A DNA stretch of 64,000 bases, taken from positions 1,970,001-2,034,000 of the forward strand of contig NZ_CP007511.1 in the NCBI RefSeq assembly GCF_000818015.1, in the 5' to 3' direction. Source of the stretch: Stutzerimonas balearica DSM 6083 (GTDB taxonomy: Bacteria; Pseudomonadota; Gammaproteobacteria; Pseudomonadales; Pseudomonadaceae). The notes below the pieces were generated by a model that was not told where the DNA came from, searched no databases, and saw only the letters and a list, made by a program, of their open reading frames with translations. Positions 7,943-20,447 of the stretch are shown here, one piece after another. Position numbers and translations under genes: made by a program. The stretch's first letter is position 1, and every line of letters begins with the position of its first letter.

Positions 7943-8860
7943 ATGAGCGGCCCGGGTACCGCGCGGCTGCGCGCGCATCTGGGCATGTTGCTGTGGGCGG
8001 CCTTCGTCGGGCTGTCGTTTCCGGCAGTGGGCCTGCTCAGCGAGGGGCTGCCGCCCTTGCTGCTGACGGCCATGCGTTTCACCGTCGCCGCCGTCGCGCT
8101 GGTGCCGCTGGCCTGGCGGCAGAGCGATGCCTGGCCAGCAGCGGGTACGCTGGCGCTTTATGGCGCGATGGGTCTGTGCCTGGCGGGCTTCTTCGGCACC
8201 ATGTTCTGGGCGGCGCACCGGATCACTGCATTGTCGATGGCGACTCTGTTCGTCAGCGTTCCGCTGTTGGCCTACTGCCTGGGCCGCCTACTCGCTGTCG
8301 AGCAGCGCGCTGGGCGGCTGCTGGCGATCCTGGCACTCGGTGCGCTGGGCGCGCTAGGGCTGGCCTGGGCGGAGAACGGCGGTGACTTCACCGGCATGCG
8401 GATCGGCCTGGGCGAGGTCGGTTTCTTTCTTGGCTGCGTGGCGTCGGCGCTGTATCCGGTGCTGACCAAGTGGGGGCTGGCGCATGGCCGGCTGCCGAGG
8501 CAGGCCGGGTTGCGTACGTTCTGGAGCCTGGCCGCCGGCGCGCTGCTGATCGGACTGATGGGGGTGGTGTGGGAATCCCCGGCGGCGCTGTTGCGCCTGC
8601 GCCTGGCCGACCTTGGCCTGGTCATCTACCTGGGCTTGTTCTCCAGCGCCATGACCTTCTTCCTGCAGCAACGTGCTACCGCGACGCTGACGCCTGGCGC
8701 AGTGACGGCGTACAGCTATCTGGTGCCCTTTGTCTCCATGATCGTGCTGTTCATCCAGCATCCGGCGCGGATCAGCTGGACCTGGATGCCGGGAAGCGTG
8801 CTGGTGGTGCTGGCTATCGTGCTGTTGCTGCTCCAGTCCCCTGACGCCGCCGATAACTGA
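7943..8860 (+). CDS. EamA-family DMT transporter
   Basis: This 305-aa integral membrane protein has about ten helices in two EamA repeats. The first repeat starts LGMLLWAAFVGLSFPAVGLLSEGLPP; the second contains FLQQRATATLTPGAVTAYSYLVPFVSMIVLF, the usual drug/metabolite exporter signature. The ATG at 7943 has GGAGGG six bases upstream. It probably exports a small metabolite or amino acid; the substrate is unknown. The acyltransferase gene follows on the same strand after a 115-bp gap. Confidence 0.88.
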   Translation: MSGPGTARLRAHLGMLLWAAFVGLSFPAVGLLSEGLPPLLLTAMRFTVAAVALVPLAWRQSDAWPAAGTLALYGAMGLCLAGFFGTMFWAAHRITALSMATLFVSVPLLAYCLGRLLAVEQRAGRLLAILALGALGALGLAWAENGGDFTGMRIGLGEVGFFLGCVASALYPVLTKWGLAHGRLPRQAGLRTFWSLAAGALLIGLMGVVWESPAALLRLRLADLGLVIYLGLFSSAMTFFLQQRATATLTPGAVTAYSYLVPFVSMIVLFIQHPARISWTWMPGSVLVVLAIVLLLLQSPDAADN

Positions 8861-8975
8861 TGCCGGCGGCTGGTCGCCAGGCGGTTGCCCGGCGGAACGA
8901 TCGGCGGTCGGCTCGGTCTGCAGCTACGACGTGCGACCGATGTATCGCCGACCGGAGAAGACGTACGGAATCTGC

Positions 8976-10085
8976 ATGACCGAGGCCGACAACCCGCAGC
9001 ACCCGCATCAGGCGCAGGCAAAGAACCGCAATATCCAGTTTCTACGTGGGCTGGCCATCGTCCTGGTGCTGTTTGCCCATGGCTCGGTGATCTTGGTCGG
9101 CGAGCAGGCACAAGGTTGGGACAGGCTCATGCAGCACGTCCTGCCCGGCGTCGGCGTGGATCTGTTCTTCATCATCTCGGGCTTTCTGATGGGCGCGACC
9201 TTCCTGCGCAAACAGGACGGCTTCGAGCTGCGCGCGGTGTACCGCTTCTATTGCAAGCGAATCCGCCGTGTACTGGCGCCGACCTGGTTCTGGGCGGCGG
9301 CAGTGCTGCTGTTGGCGCTGGTGGAGCAGGGGAGCGGCATTGGCCCTTACGGGTTCGACCTGCTGATCGGCGTTGCTACGAGCGCCGCTTTCTTCATGGC
9401 CAATGTCTTCAACGGCCTGCACGAGTCCGACTTCGGCTATTTCTGGTCCATCGCGCTCGAGGTCCAGTTCTACCTGTTCTTTCCGCTGTTGCTGACATTG
9501 CGGCGCTTCTTCTGGCCGGCGGTTGCCGCAATCATCCTGTGGTTCAGCGTCGCCAACCCCTTCGAGCCGGCGTGGCTGTTCAGGGTCAATGGGCTGTTCA
9601 TCGGGCTGGCGCTCTGGAAGCTCTCGACGCTTGCCGCGTTCGATGAGGTGCAGGAGCAGATCCGTTCGCTTGGCACCGGCCGCAAGGCGCTCGTCGCGCT
9701 GATTGCCGTGTTAGCCGCCGCGGTTCTGGGCAGCAGCCTCGAGCCGTTGGAGTCTTTCCGCTGGACGGCGGTGGCACTGATTCTGGCGCTGTGTTTCACG
9801 CTTGTGGCGTTCTCGGAGGACGTGGTGTTCGGCGTCCTGTCGCGACCGCTGGAGGCGATCGGCAACGTTTCGTTCTCGCTTTACCTGTGCCATATCCCGG
9901 TCTGGCTGCTGACCATGGCCTATGCCGGGCACCTGCCGACGCTTACCCGTGTTCCGCTGTGCCTGGGGTTGTCGCTGTTGGCTGCCTGGTTGAGCTTTCG
10001 CTACATCGAGCAGCCGCTGACCAGCGCGGCGCAGCCGAAGGCTTCGCCCACGCCGGCGGCCTGCGTGGAAACAGGCCGCCGGTGA
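8976..10085 (+). CDS. membrane acyltransferase (acyltransferase 3 family)
   Basis: This 369-aa protein has about ten membrane helices. Family marks are IQFLRGLAIVLVLFAHGS with the conserved histidine of helix 1, VDLFFIISGFLMG, the FYCKRIRRVLAPTW segment and SLYLCHIPVWLL near the end. Members transfer acetyl or other acyl groups to exopolysaccharide, O-antigen or peptidoglycan at the inner membrane. No polysaccharide genes are nearby, so the acceptor is unknown. I prefer the ATG at 8976 (MTEADNPQHPHQ) to the upstream in-frame ATG, which only adds a basic stretch. Confidence 0.88.
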   Translation: MTEADNPQHPHQAQAKNRNIQFLRGLAIVLVLFAHGSVILVGEQAQGWDRLMQHVLPGVGVDLFFIISGFLMGATFLRKQDGFELRAVYRFYCKRIRRVLAPTWFWAAAVLLLALVEQGSGIGPYGFDLLIGVATSAAFFMANVFNGLHESDFGYFWSIALEVQFYLFFPLLLTLRRFFWPAVAAIILWFSVANPFEPAWLFRVNGLFIGLALWKLSTLAAFDEVQEQIRSLGTGRKALVALIAVLAAAVLGSSLEPLESFRWTAVALILALCFTLVAFSEDVVFGVLSRPLEAIGNVSFSLYLCHIPVWLLTMAYAGHLPTLTRVPLCLGLSLLAAWLSFRYIEQPLTSAAQPKASPTPAACVETGRR

Positions 10086-10088
10086 GGT

Positions 10089-10414
10089 TCAGGCATCGCC
10101 TTCGGCGCTGTACGCCGCCTGACAGCGCAGGCGATGCACCGGCTCCGGGCCGAGCAGCCAGCTGCCGTCGGCTTGCGGCTGCGCGTCCATCACGGTGTTG
10201 TAGCTGAACGCCCAGCGCCGTTTCTGCCGGCCATCGACGCATTCGATTTCGACCACCGTCTCGTCGCTTTCAAATGGCTCGCCGGCTTCGGCTGCCGCCT
10301 CGGCGCGGTCGAGCAGGGTTTCGTTGAGCGAGAACGACCAGGCATGCAGCCCGTCGATCTCCAGCATGTCGGCCTGTTCGAGCTCGTCGAGCAGATAGCG
10401 GGTCACGGCGTCAT

Positions 10415-10418
<4 letters not shown>
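10089..10418 (-). CDS. DUF5629-like small protein after metH
   Basis: This 109-aa, strongly acidic protein begins [29 protein letters not shown]. Its start codon overlaps the metH stop by 4 bp (ATGA), so it is translated in the same operon. Pseudomonads keep a gene of this type directly after metH, and I recall it as DUF5629. No catalytic motif is visible. The link with methionine synthesis rests only on position. Confidence 0.7.
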
Positions 10419-14107
<3,689 letters not shown>

Positions 14108-14272
14108 TTGGACTACCTGGGTAAAGCCTGGACAAAAGGACGCAAATCATAGCAAAGCTGTACGTTTTTTTAGCCGCTGCGTCTTTCGAATGAATCCTGC
14201 TCATGTTCAGAAGGCTCGCCGCTCGCTCGAGCGGAGGCCTACAATGCCGCTTCACTTTCTGGATGGCCTGTC

Positions 14273-16546
14273 ATGCCCTTACGTTTCTGGCTGCTTTGCC
14301 TCTGTCTGCTCAGCGGCGTGGCGCATGCCGAAGTGCTTTCCTATCAGCGCGACATTCAGCCGATCTTTACCGCCAAGTGCGTGGCCTGCCATGCCTGCTA
14401 CGACTCTCCGTGCCAGCTGAACCTGGGCAGCGCCGAGGGTGCACAGCGCGGTGCCAGCAAGCAGCCGGTGTACGACGGAACTCGACGCAGAGCGCAGCAG
14501 CCGACACGGCTGTTTTTCGATGCACACGACGAAGCCGGCTGGCGCCGCAAGGATTTCATCTCGGTGCTGGACGGGCAGGGCGCACAGGCGGCGCTGATGA
14601 TGCGTATGCTCGAGCTCGGTCGCAGCGAGCCGCTGGTGCCAAACGCGAAGCTTCCACCGGGCATGGACGTCAGCATCCGGCGCGAGAACAGCTGCCCGAC
14701 CCCGGGCGAGTTCGATGCCTACGCCAAGCGGACCCTGCATGGGGGCATGCCGTTCGCCGTGACGGGTTTGACGGACGGCGAATACGGCACGCTACGACGG
14801 TGGCTGCAGCAGGGCGCGCCGATCGATGTCGCCGACATGCCAGTCGAGCCCGTCGAGCGGGTGCAGATCGAGCGTTGGGAAGCGCTGCTCAACGGAGGGG
14901 ACAACCGCCAGCGCCTGGTGGCGCGCTGGCTTTACGAACATCTCTTCCTTGCCCATCTGTACTTCGAAAACTCGACGGGTAAGCGGTTCTATCAGCTGGT
15001 GCGCTCACGCAGCCCATCGGGTGCGCCGGTCGACGTAATTGCCAGCCGTCGGCCGAACGATGACCCGGGCACCCAGTTCTTCTACAGGCTGCGGCCTATC
15101 AACGATGTGATCGTGCACAAGACGCACATCACCTATGCGCTGAGCGATCGCAAGCTCGCCCGGGTTCGCGAGCTTTTTCTCGACGATAGCTGGGCGCTTG
15201 CGCAGCTGCCTGGGTATGGTGCCGGGCACCGGGCCAACCCGTTCCTGGCATTCGCAGCGATTCCGGCCCGTGCGCGCTACCAGTTCATGCTCGATGACGC
15301 CGAGTACTTCGTGCGCACCTTTATCCGTGGCCCGGTGTGCCGCGGGCAGATCGCGACCGATGTGATCCGCGACAACTTCTGGGTGTTCTTCCAGGCGCCG
15401 GAGCATGACCTCTATGTGACCGACGAGAGCTTTCGCGAGCGCACGACACCCTTGCTTGCAATGCCCGGGCAGTTCGACGAACTGGGTGACCTGCTGGCGT
15501 TCTGGAATACCTACCGCGGCAAGCGCAATCGCTACGAGGAGCTTCGGCGTGACGCTTACGCCGCGCATCCGGCTCAGTGGACGGATATCTGGCAGGGCAA
15601 CGACAACGCGCTGCTGTCGATCTTCCGCCAGCACGATAGCGCTTCGGTACGCAAAGGCCTGATCGGCGCGGTACCCCAGACGATGTGGTGGATGGATTAC
15701 CCCTTGCTGGAGCGGACCTACTATCAGCTGGTGGTGAACTTCGATGTATTCGGCAACGTTTCGCATCAGGGGCAGACGCGGCTGTATTTCGATCTCATCC
15801 GAAACGGTGCAGAGCTGAACTTTCTCCGTTTGCTGCCGGCGCCAGCACGCCAGGCGATTCTGGACGATTGGTATCAGCAAGGAGGCCAGCTCAAGCTCAA
15901 GCTCGCCTACACGCGTGTCGACACAGCGACCGCAACCGGCCTGACGATCGCCGCGGCCAAGCCCAGAGAGGACTTCGCCCACCAGCTTCTCGCACGCTAT
16001 GCGGCGATCAACGCTAGCCCCGATCCGATCAATCGATGCGAGGCGGGGCATTGTCATCGTGCTGGGCTGACAGCTGAACTGGCGGCGGCGGAGCAGTCGC
16101 TCAGCCGCCTGAGTGGACGGCCCGGGGCAGGTATGGCGGTCATCGGCCAGCTGCCCGAGGCGACGCTGATTCGCGTGCAGTTGGCCGACGGGCGCCGAGA
16201 GATCTACAGCCTGTTGCGCAACCGGGCGCACAGCAACGTCGCCTTCATGTTCGGCGAGGAGCTGCGCTATCAACCACAGCTGGACACGCTGACCGTCTAC
16301 CCGGGCGTTCTGAGCAGCTACCCGAACTTCATGTTCGCCGTACGTGCGGGCGAAGTGTCCGCGTTCGTACAGGCCATGGAGCGCGTGCGCTCGGCTGCGG
16401 AGTTCGATCAAGTCGTCGAGCGTTGGGGCGTTCGCCGCAGCCATCCTGAATTCTGGACGTACTTTCACGATCTCTCCGCGTACCTGCAGGAGACCGAGCC
16501 GCGAGAGGCCGGCGTGCTGGACATGAATCGCTACGAGAATCTCTGA
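14273..16546 (+). CDS. cti: fatty acid cis/trans isomerase
   Basis: This 757-aa periplasmic haem enzyme converts cis-unsaturated phospholipid acyl chains to trans. Pseudomonads use the reaction to stiffen membranes within minutes of solvent or heat stress. A signal peptide (LRFWLLCLCLLSGVAHAE) is followed by a c-type haem motif, C36-V-A-C39-H40. The length matches known Cti. The metH-cti-nfuA order is shared with other pseudomonads. It is divergent from metH. Known Cti is mostly regulated by substrate access rather than transcription, and nothing in the upstream region contradicts that. Confidence 0.95.
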   Translation: MPLRFWLLCLCLLSGVAHAEVLSYQRDIQPIFTAKCVACHACYDSPCQLNLGSAEGAQRGASKQPVYDGTRRRAQQPTRLFFDAHDEAGWRRKDFISVLDGQGAQAALMMRMLELGRSEPLVPNAKLPPGMDVSIRRENSCPTPGEFDAYAKRTLHGGMPFAVTGLTDGEYGTLRRWLQQGAPIDVADMPVEPVERVQIERWEALLNGGDNRQRLVARWLYEHLFLAHLYFENSTGKRFYQLVRSRSPSGAPVDVIASRRPNDDPGTQFFYRLRPINDVIVHKTHITYALSDRKLARVRELFLDDSWALAQLPGYGAGHRANPFLAFAAIPARARYQFMLDDAEYFVRTFIRGPVCRGQIATDVIRDNFWVFFQAPEHDLYVTDESFRERTTPLLAMPGQFDELGDLLAFWNTYRGKRNRYEELRRDAYAAHPAQWTDIWQGNDNALLSIFRQHDSASVRKGLIGAVPQTMWWMDYPLLERTYYQLVVNFDVFGNVSHQGQTRLYFDLIRNGAELNFLRLLPAPARQAILDDWYQQGGQLKLKLAYTRVDTATATGLTIAAAKPREDFAHQLLARYAAINASPDPINRCEAGHCHRAGLTAELAAAEQSLSRLSGRPGAGMAVIGQLPEATLIRVQLADGRREIYSLLRNRAHSNVAFMFGEELRYQPQLDTLTVYPGVLSSYPNFMFAVRAGEVSAFVQAMERVRSAAEFDQVVERWGVRRSHPEFWTYFHDLSAYLQETEPREAGVLDMNRYENL

Positions 16547-16642
16547 CCCAGAGAAGCGCCCGATCTATTCCGACCAATTTACTAGGACTTTATCGCTGCC
16601 CTGGCTTGGCGTACACTGCCGGCATCATTGCGAGGAGTCACC

Positions 16643-17227
16643 ATGAGCGCGATCACCATTACCGAAGCTGCACACGATTACCTGGCTGGTCTGCTGGAAA
16701 AGCAGAACACGCCGGGCATCGGCATCCGCGTCTTCATCACCCAGCCGGGCACGCCGTACGCCGAGACCTGCATCGCCTACTGCAAGCCGGGCGAGCAGAA
16801 GCCGGACGATGTCGCCATTGGGCTCAAGAGCTTTACCGCCTGGATCGACAGCGTCAGCGAGCCGTTTCTCGAGGATGCCCTGGTGGACTACGCGACCGAT
16901 CGCATGGGCGGCCAGCTGACGATCAAGGCGCCGAATGCCAAGGTGCCGATGGTCAACGAGGACAGCCCGCTCAACGAGCGCATCAACTATTATCTGCAAA
17001 CCGAAATCAACCCAGGCCTGGCCAGTCATGGCGGGCAGGTCATGTTGATCGATGTCGTCGAGGAAGGCATCGCGGTGCTGCAGTTCGGTGGTGGTTGCCA
17101 AGGCTGCGGGCAGGCGGACGTGACCTTGAAAGAGGGTATCGAGAAAACGCTGTTGGCGCGTATTCCTGAACTCAAGGGCGTTCGTGACGTTACCGATCAC
17201 ACCAATCGCGAAAACGCCTACTACTGA
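16643..17227 (+). CDS. nfuA: Fe-S biogenesis carrier NfuA
   Basis: This 194-aa protein has an N-terminal A-type-like domain (1-100) and a C-terminal Nfu domain with the cluster-binding C-x2-C in [10 protein letters not shown]. NfuA carries [4Fe-4S] clusters to targets such as aconitase under oxidative stress or iron shortage. The N-terminal domain keeps two cysteines (ETCIAYC) but not the full A-type three-cysteine set, as in other NfuA proteins. The ATG at 16643 follows CGAGGAG. Length and ending (RENAYY) are normal for the family. Confidence 0.96.
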   Translation: MSAITITEAAHDYLAGLLEKQNTPGIGIRVFITQPGTPYAETCIAYCKPGEQKPDDVAIGLKSFTAWIDSVSEPFLEDALVDYATDRMGGQLTIKAPNAKVPMVNEDSPLNERINYYLQTEINPGLASHGGQVMLIDVVEEGIAVLQFGGGCQGCGQADVTLKEGIEKTLLARIPELKGVRDVTDHTNRENAYY

Positions 17228-17283
17228 TCGGCCGCGGCGGGAAGGGGCGTCTTGCTGTGGTGCTCCTGGCCCGCCGCTTCACC

Positions 17284-18375
17284 TCAAGCCGAGCTGGCAT
17301 AGCGCTGCAGGAAATGGATCAGCCCCACTTCTTCGGCGCTCAGCCACTTGCGGCGCCGAGCTGCGCGCAGCTCGGCCAGTTCGCCGCGCAGAAAAGCCTC
17401 GATGACTTCGGGGTGCACATAGCACTGCCGGCAGATGGCTGGTGTGTTGCCCAGCAATGATGAGATCTCCCGGATCGCCTCGACCAGCGTTCGGCGTGCC
17501 TGAGCTTCTGGCTGCCACGGCTGGCGTCGCAGCCGAGCCAGGGCCTGCGCGCTGCCAGCCCAGGTGCGGTAATCCTTGGCTGTGAAGCTCTGACCGGTCG
17601 ATTGTCTGAGATAGTCGTTGACGTCCCCGGAGCTGACAGTGTGCCGTTGCCCCTGGTCATCCAGGTATTGAAACAGGTGCTGTCCGGGCAGCTCCATGCA
17701 GCGGCGCATCAGTCGGGCGAGGCGGCGGTCCCGCAGAGTGACCTCGTGCTCGATGCCGCTCTTGCCGCGAAAGCTGAAGCGTATGGCGCTGCCCCGAATG
17801 CTGACGTGGCGGTTGCGTAGCGTTGTGAGGCCGTAGGAGCGGTTGTCGCGGGCGTAGCGGGCATTGCCAACGCGAATCAGCGTCGATTCGAGCAGGCGTA
17901 TCACCAGCGCCATCACCTTTTCGCGCGGCAGGCCAGGGAGCCCGATGTCCCGCTCCAGGCGTGCCCGAAGCCCAGGCAGGGCCTGGCCGAACTGCAGCAT
18001 CCGCTGGTACTTGCCATGATCGCGAACTTCTCGCCAGCGTGGGTGATAGCGGTATTGCTTGCGGCCCCGAGCATCCCGGCCGGTGGCTTGCAAATGGCCA
18101 TGGGGGTTGGCACAGATCCAGACGTCCCGATATGCCGGTGGAATGGCGAGCTTGTTGATTCGCTCGACCTCGGAAGCATCCCTGATGCGCTTGCCATCAG
18201 CGGCGAGATAGATGTACTTGCCTCGCGACAGCTTTCGCCGGATACCAGGCTGGCTATCGTCCGAATAATGCAGTTCGGGCGGCAGGTCGGGGCATAGCGG
18301 TGTGTCGGTGTCGTCGATTTCGTCGATTGAGACGGGCCTGGCACCATCAGCGATGGGAGGGGTTTGGATGTCCAT
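17284..18375 (-). CDS. type IB DNA topoisomerase
   Basis: This 363-aa protein relaxes DNA supercoils by making a 3'-phosphotyrosyl nick. The probable catalytic tyrosine is Tyr319, in CRQCYVHPEVIEAF. Other active-site elements are ESTLIRVGNARYARDN (arginine), RGKSGIEHEV (lysine) and FTAKDYRTWAGSAQAL. It is the compact bacterial/poxvirus-like enzyme, without the large eukaryotic N-terminal domain. A 54-aa gene precedes it on the same strand and may share its transcript. Such enzymes are accessory in pseudomonads, beside gyrase and topoisomerase I. Confidence 0.93.
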   Translation of the reverse strand: MDIQTPPIADGARPVSIDEIDDTDTPLCPDLPPELHYSDDSQPGIRRKLSRGKYIYLAADGKRIRDASEVERINKLAIPPAYRDVWICANPHGHLQATGRDARGRKQYRYHPRWREVRDHGKYQRMLQFGQALPGLRARLERDIGLPGLPREKVMALVIRLLESTLIRVGNARYARDNRSYGLTTLRNRHVSIRGSAIRFSFRGKSGIEHEVTLRDRRLARLMRRCMELPGQHLFQYLDDQGQRHTVSSGDVNDYLRQSTGQSFTAKDYRTWAGSAQALARLRRQPWQPEAQARRTLVEAIREISSLLGNTPAICRQCYVHPEVIEAFLRGELAELRAARRRKWLSAEEVGLIHFLQRYASSA

Positions 18376-18407
18376 GCACGTTGGCCCAGGTCGTCCCGGT
18401 TGCTTCC

Positions 18408-18572
18408 TTAGTCTTCACGTTCCTGGCTGTTGCGCATGAGCAGCTGGATCGCCGCGACGAGCTCGTCGATCGCTTCGCGATACAGTGCCGGCTTGCCCTC
18501 GGTTTCCGCCTGGTCGGCGTGCTTGCGGGCGGTCTCGAGATGGTCGTTGATCGAGGAATAGTCACCTAGCAT
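18408..18572 (-). CDS. 54-aa acidic hypothetical protein
   Basis: This short ORF begins MLGDYSSINDHLETARKHAD and ends NSQERED. It is largely helical and charged, with no membrane segment. GGAGA lies eight bases before the ATG at 18572. The gene sits 32 bp upstream of the topoisomerase IB gene on the same strand, so it may be co-transcribed. I do not recognise a family. The clean ribosome site and codon pattern suggest it is real. Confidence 0.6.
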   Translation of the reverse strand: MLGDYSSINDHLETARKHADQAETEGKPALYREAIDELVAAIQLLMRNSQERED

Positions 18573-18669
18573 GGGCGATCTCCGGGTTGGGTGCGTGTCT
18601 GGGCGGCAATCGCTGCTGCCCCATCCCTATAGCTGACCAGAGCTCCGCGTTACGGTTCGGCCCCGGCGG

Positions 18670-19362
18670 TCAGCGTGTTCGTTGCGATGCCAGTGCCTTG
18701 GACCAGGTCGGATTGCCGCAACGGTGGCATGCCATCGCCTGGTCGGTGTCGATTACCTGGGGAAAACCGCAGTGGGTGCAGGCATAGAGGTCGCTGGCCG
18801 GCACATGTCGGTAAGTCGGCCTGTGCTCGGGCGGGAGCACCGAAAGGCCTGGGCGTACTTCTTCGGGACTGTGAAAGTACAGGCTGACTTCGCCATCGGT
18901 TTCCAGAATCGCCAATCGTACCTGGCCGAGGTGCTCGACCCCTTGCTGGCGCAGCTCCATGAAGAACTCATCGGCGGATATCTGGTGGCTGTCGAGGTTG
19001 CGCAGGTCGTAGATACCGTCACGGATGATGGTGAGCGGCTTGCCTTCGAGCCAGGCGCCAAAGCGCGGGCTTCTGGTCATCAGGGCTACGGTCAGGCGAT
19101 AGAGGCATAGCAGCGTGATGAACACCGCCGCGACGGGCAACAGTGGGACGTCTTCATAAAACGACACGTCCCCTGCAGCCGAGCCCAGCGTCAGAATGAT
19201 CACCAGCTCGAATACCGATAGCTGGCGTATACCACGCCGGCCGCTCACCTTCAGGAACACGAATACCGCTATGAAGGCGAACAGCGCTCTTACCGCCACC
19301 TCCAGAAGGAACAGGGGAGGGAACTGGTCCAGCAGCATGCGCTGCAGTTCGAGGGGTGTCAT
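18670..19362 (-). CDS. DUF421 (YetF-like) membrane protein with zinc-ribbon tail
   Basis: This 230-aa protein has three N-terminal membrane helices (about residues 20-100) and then the soluble DUF421 domain (KPLTIIRDGIYDLRNLDSHQISADEFFMELRQQGV). A C-terminal extension holds four cysteines as two C-x2-C pairs (CTHCGFP and CHRCGNP), a probable zinc ribbon. DUF421 proteins are inner-membrane proteins linked to stress and sporulation in other bacteria; their activity is unknown. The extra zinc ribbon is absent from the shortest family members, so it may add a nucleic-acid or protein contact. Confidence 0.85.
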   Translation of the reverse strand: MTPLELQRMLLDQFPPLFLLEVAVRALFAFIAVFVFLKVSGRRGIRQLSVFELVIILTLGSAAGDVSFYEDVPLLPVAAVFITLLCLYRLTVALMTRSPRFGAWLEGKPLTIIRDGIYDLRNLDSHQISADEFFMELRQQGVEHLGQVRLAILETDGEVSLYFHSPEEVRPGLSVLPPEHRPTYRHVPASDLYACTHCGFPQVIDTDQAMACHRCGNPTWSKALASQRTR

Positions 19363-19425
19363 CTCAGCGATCGGCCCAAGAGGTCTCGTTTCCCACGAGA
19401 CGGGGTCACTCGGTGTGGCGCGCCT

Positions 19426-19707
19426 CTAGCGGACAGCGGCCACCTGGAACTCCAGCTCTATGCCATCGCCGGTGCCATCTCCCACCACCGAGCCCACCAC
19501 AGGTTTGTGACGGACGTTACGGCCCGGGTAGGCTTCTTCCAGATGCCGCTCGGCAACCTCGGCAATGTGGTTGAGCAACCCCGTGGTTTGTGCGGCGCGG
19601 GGCACGATGAACTTCAGGGTGACGGTAAGGGCGTCGGAATCTTGCGGCAGGTTCGCCAGGCCGCTGCTTTGCCATTGATCGTTGACGTAGGCTTCTGCGC
19701 CTTTCAT
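19426..19707 (-). CDS. 93-aa hypothetical protein
   Basis: The protein begins MKGAEAYVNDQWQSSGLANLPQDSDALTV and is mostly beta-strand in character (VTLKFIVPRAA, IELEFQVAAV). There is no signal peptide or membrane helix. AGGAGGT sits at ideal distance before the ATG at 19707, which supports this start over an upstream one. No family is recognised. It is separated from the DUF421 gene by a small hairpin at 19383-19401. Confidence 0.65.
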   Translation of the reverse strand: MKGAEAYVNDQWQSSGLANLPQDSDALTVTLKFIVPRAAQTTGLLNHIAEVAERHLEEAYPGRNVRHKPVVGSVVGDGTGDGIELEFQVAAVR

Positions 19708-19781
19708 CGGAACCTCCTGGTTTGCATGCACGCTCTGTTCAGACCGCAAGAGCCCACCAAGGATTCCAGCGCATACAAAGC

Positions 19782-19813
19782 AAAAGGCCCGAGGCGGTTG
19801 CCGTCAGGCCTTT
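19782..19813 (-). terminator. terminator after the 89-aa gene
   Basis: On the minus strand, an AAAGGCC arm pairs with GGCCTTT across an 18-nt loop and is followed by further T. It sits 24 bp downstream of the gene ending at 19837, so that gene is probably a separate unit from the one ending at 19426. Confidence 0.55.
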
Positions 19814-19836
19814 CTGCACTGAACGCGGTTGCCGCT

Positions 19837-20106
19837 TTAGGCCGGCATATGCCACTCGGAGAAATGCGCTCCGTTCTGGCTCAGGCGTTCGCGCGTTTGT
19901 TCCAGGGTTTGCTCAAGCTGGGCCGGGTTGCTGTAGACGCTGCTGGACATCTTGCAGCGGCCGAGCACGCGAGCATCGCGGCGGTCGATCACGCTGATGC
20001 TGACTTCGCCGTTGCCTTCGGGCAGGGTCCAGGCAACACACTGGAAGGGCTTGAAAGCGCGGTCGGTAATGAGGAGGGCGTCGTTGATGCGAAGGGTAGC
20101 GTTCAT
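19837..20106 (-). CDS. 89-aa hypothetical protein
   Basis: The protein begins MNATLRINDALLITDRAFKPFQCVAWTL and continues with a DVSIS-like strand (EVSISVIDRRDARVLGRC) and a helical C-terminus (QLEQTLEQTRERLSQNG). It looks small, soluble and alpha/beta. The ATG at 20106 is preceded by GAGAG. It resembles short conserved pseudomonad proteins of unknown function. The 341-bp gap upstream should contain its promoter. Confidence 0.65.
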   Translation of the reverse strand: MNATLRINDALLITDRAFKPFQCVAWTLPEGNGEVSISVIDRRDARVLGRCKMSSSVYSNPAQLEQTLEQTRERLSQNGAHFSEWHMPA

Positions 20107-20447
20107 AGGGCAAAGGTCTCTCTGAATTCGGTGCGGATATTGGGTTGCCGCCAGTGATTTCGGTGCCATGGCGTTGGCCTTATCCAAATGATGCGCTCAG
20201 AGGACCCATGAGTCACATCGGAATTCAAAAAAAACTCCGTTCGTTTCAATTAGCCAAAAGTCTTAGTTCGACGGTGCCTCGTCAGTACGCTGTTTCTTCT
20301 GTCTAAGCGACTGAATATAAAGGGATTTGTTTATTTGACGCTCGGGCGCTTCGCCAGCTGTCGCCTTGCCATGCGACAACGCGCCGCAAAGCAAGGAGCC
20401 CAGGCTGGAAGCTGCGGCTTGGCGTCGGGGCACCAAGCCGAAAGGGG
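20107..20447. other. gene-free gap between hypothetical gene and chemoreceptor
   Basis: This 341-bp spacer separates two minus-strand genes. It has an A+T-rich stretch at about 20221-20340 that could hold the promoter of the 89-aa gene, and the hairpin at 20415-20440 that ends the chemoreceptor transcript. I see no ORF with a credible ribosome site and no tRNA. Confidence 0.5.
20415..20440 (-). terminator. hairpin after chemoreceptor gene
   Basis: CGGCTTGG pairs with CCAAGCCG across a 10-nt loop, 8 bp beyond the end of the minus-strand chemoreceptor gene. There is no long T run, so it may be a weak terminator or an RNA-end stabiliser. Confidence 0.4.

Noticed and set aside
14108..14272. cobalamin or SAM riboswitch before metH
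   Set aside because: The gap is short and no B12-box or SAM-box-like sequence is seen.
15005..16468. 487-codon frame antisense to cti
   Set aside because: It falls within the intact cti coding region and has no ribosome site or family marks.
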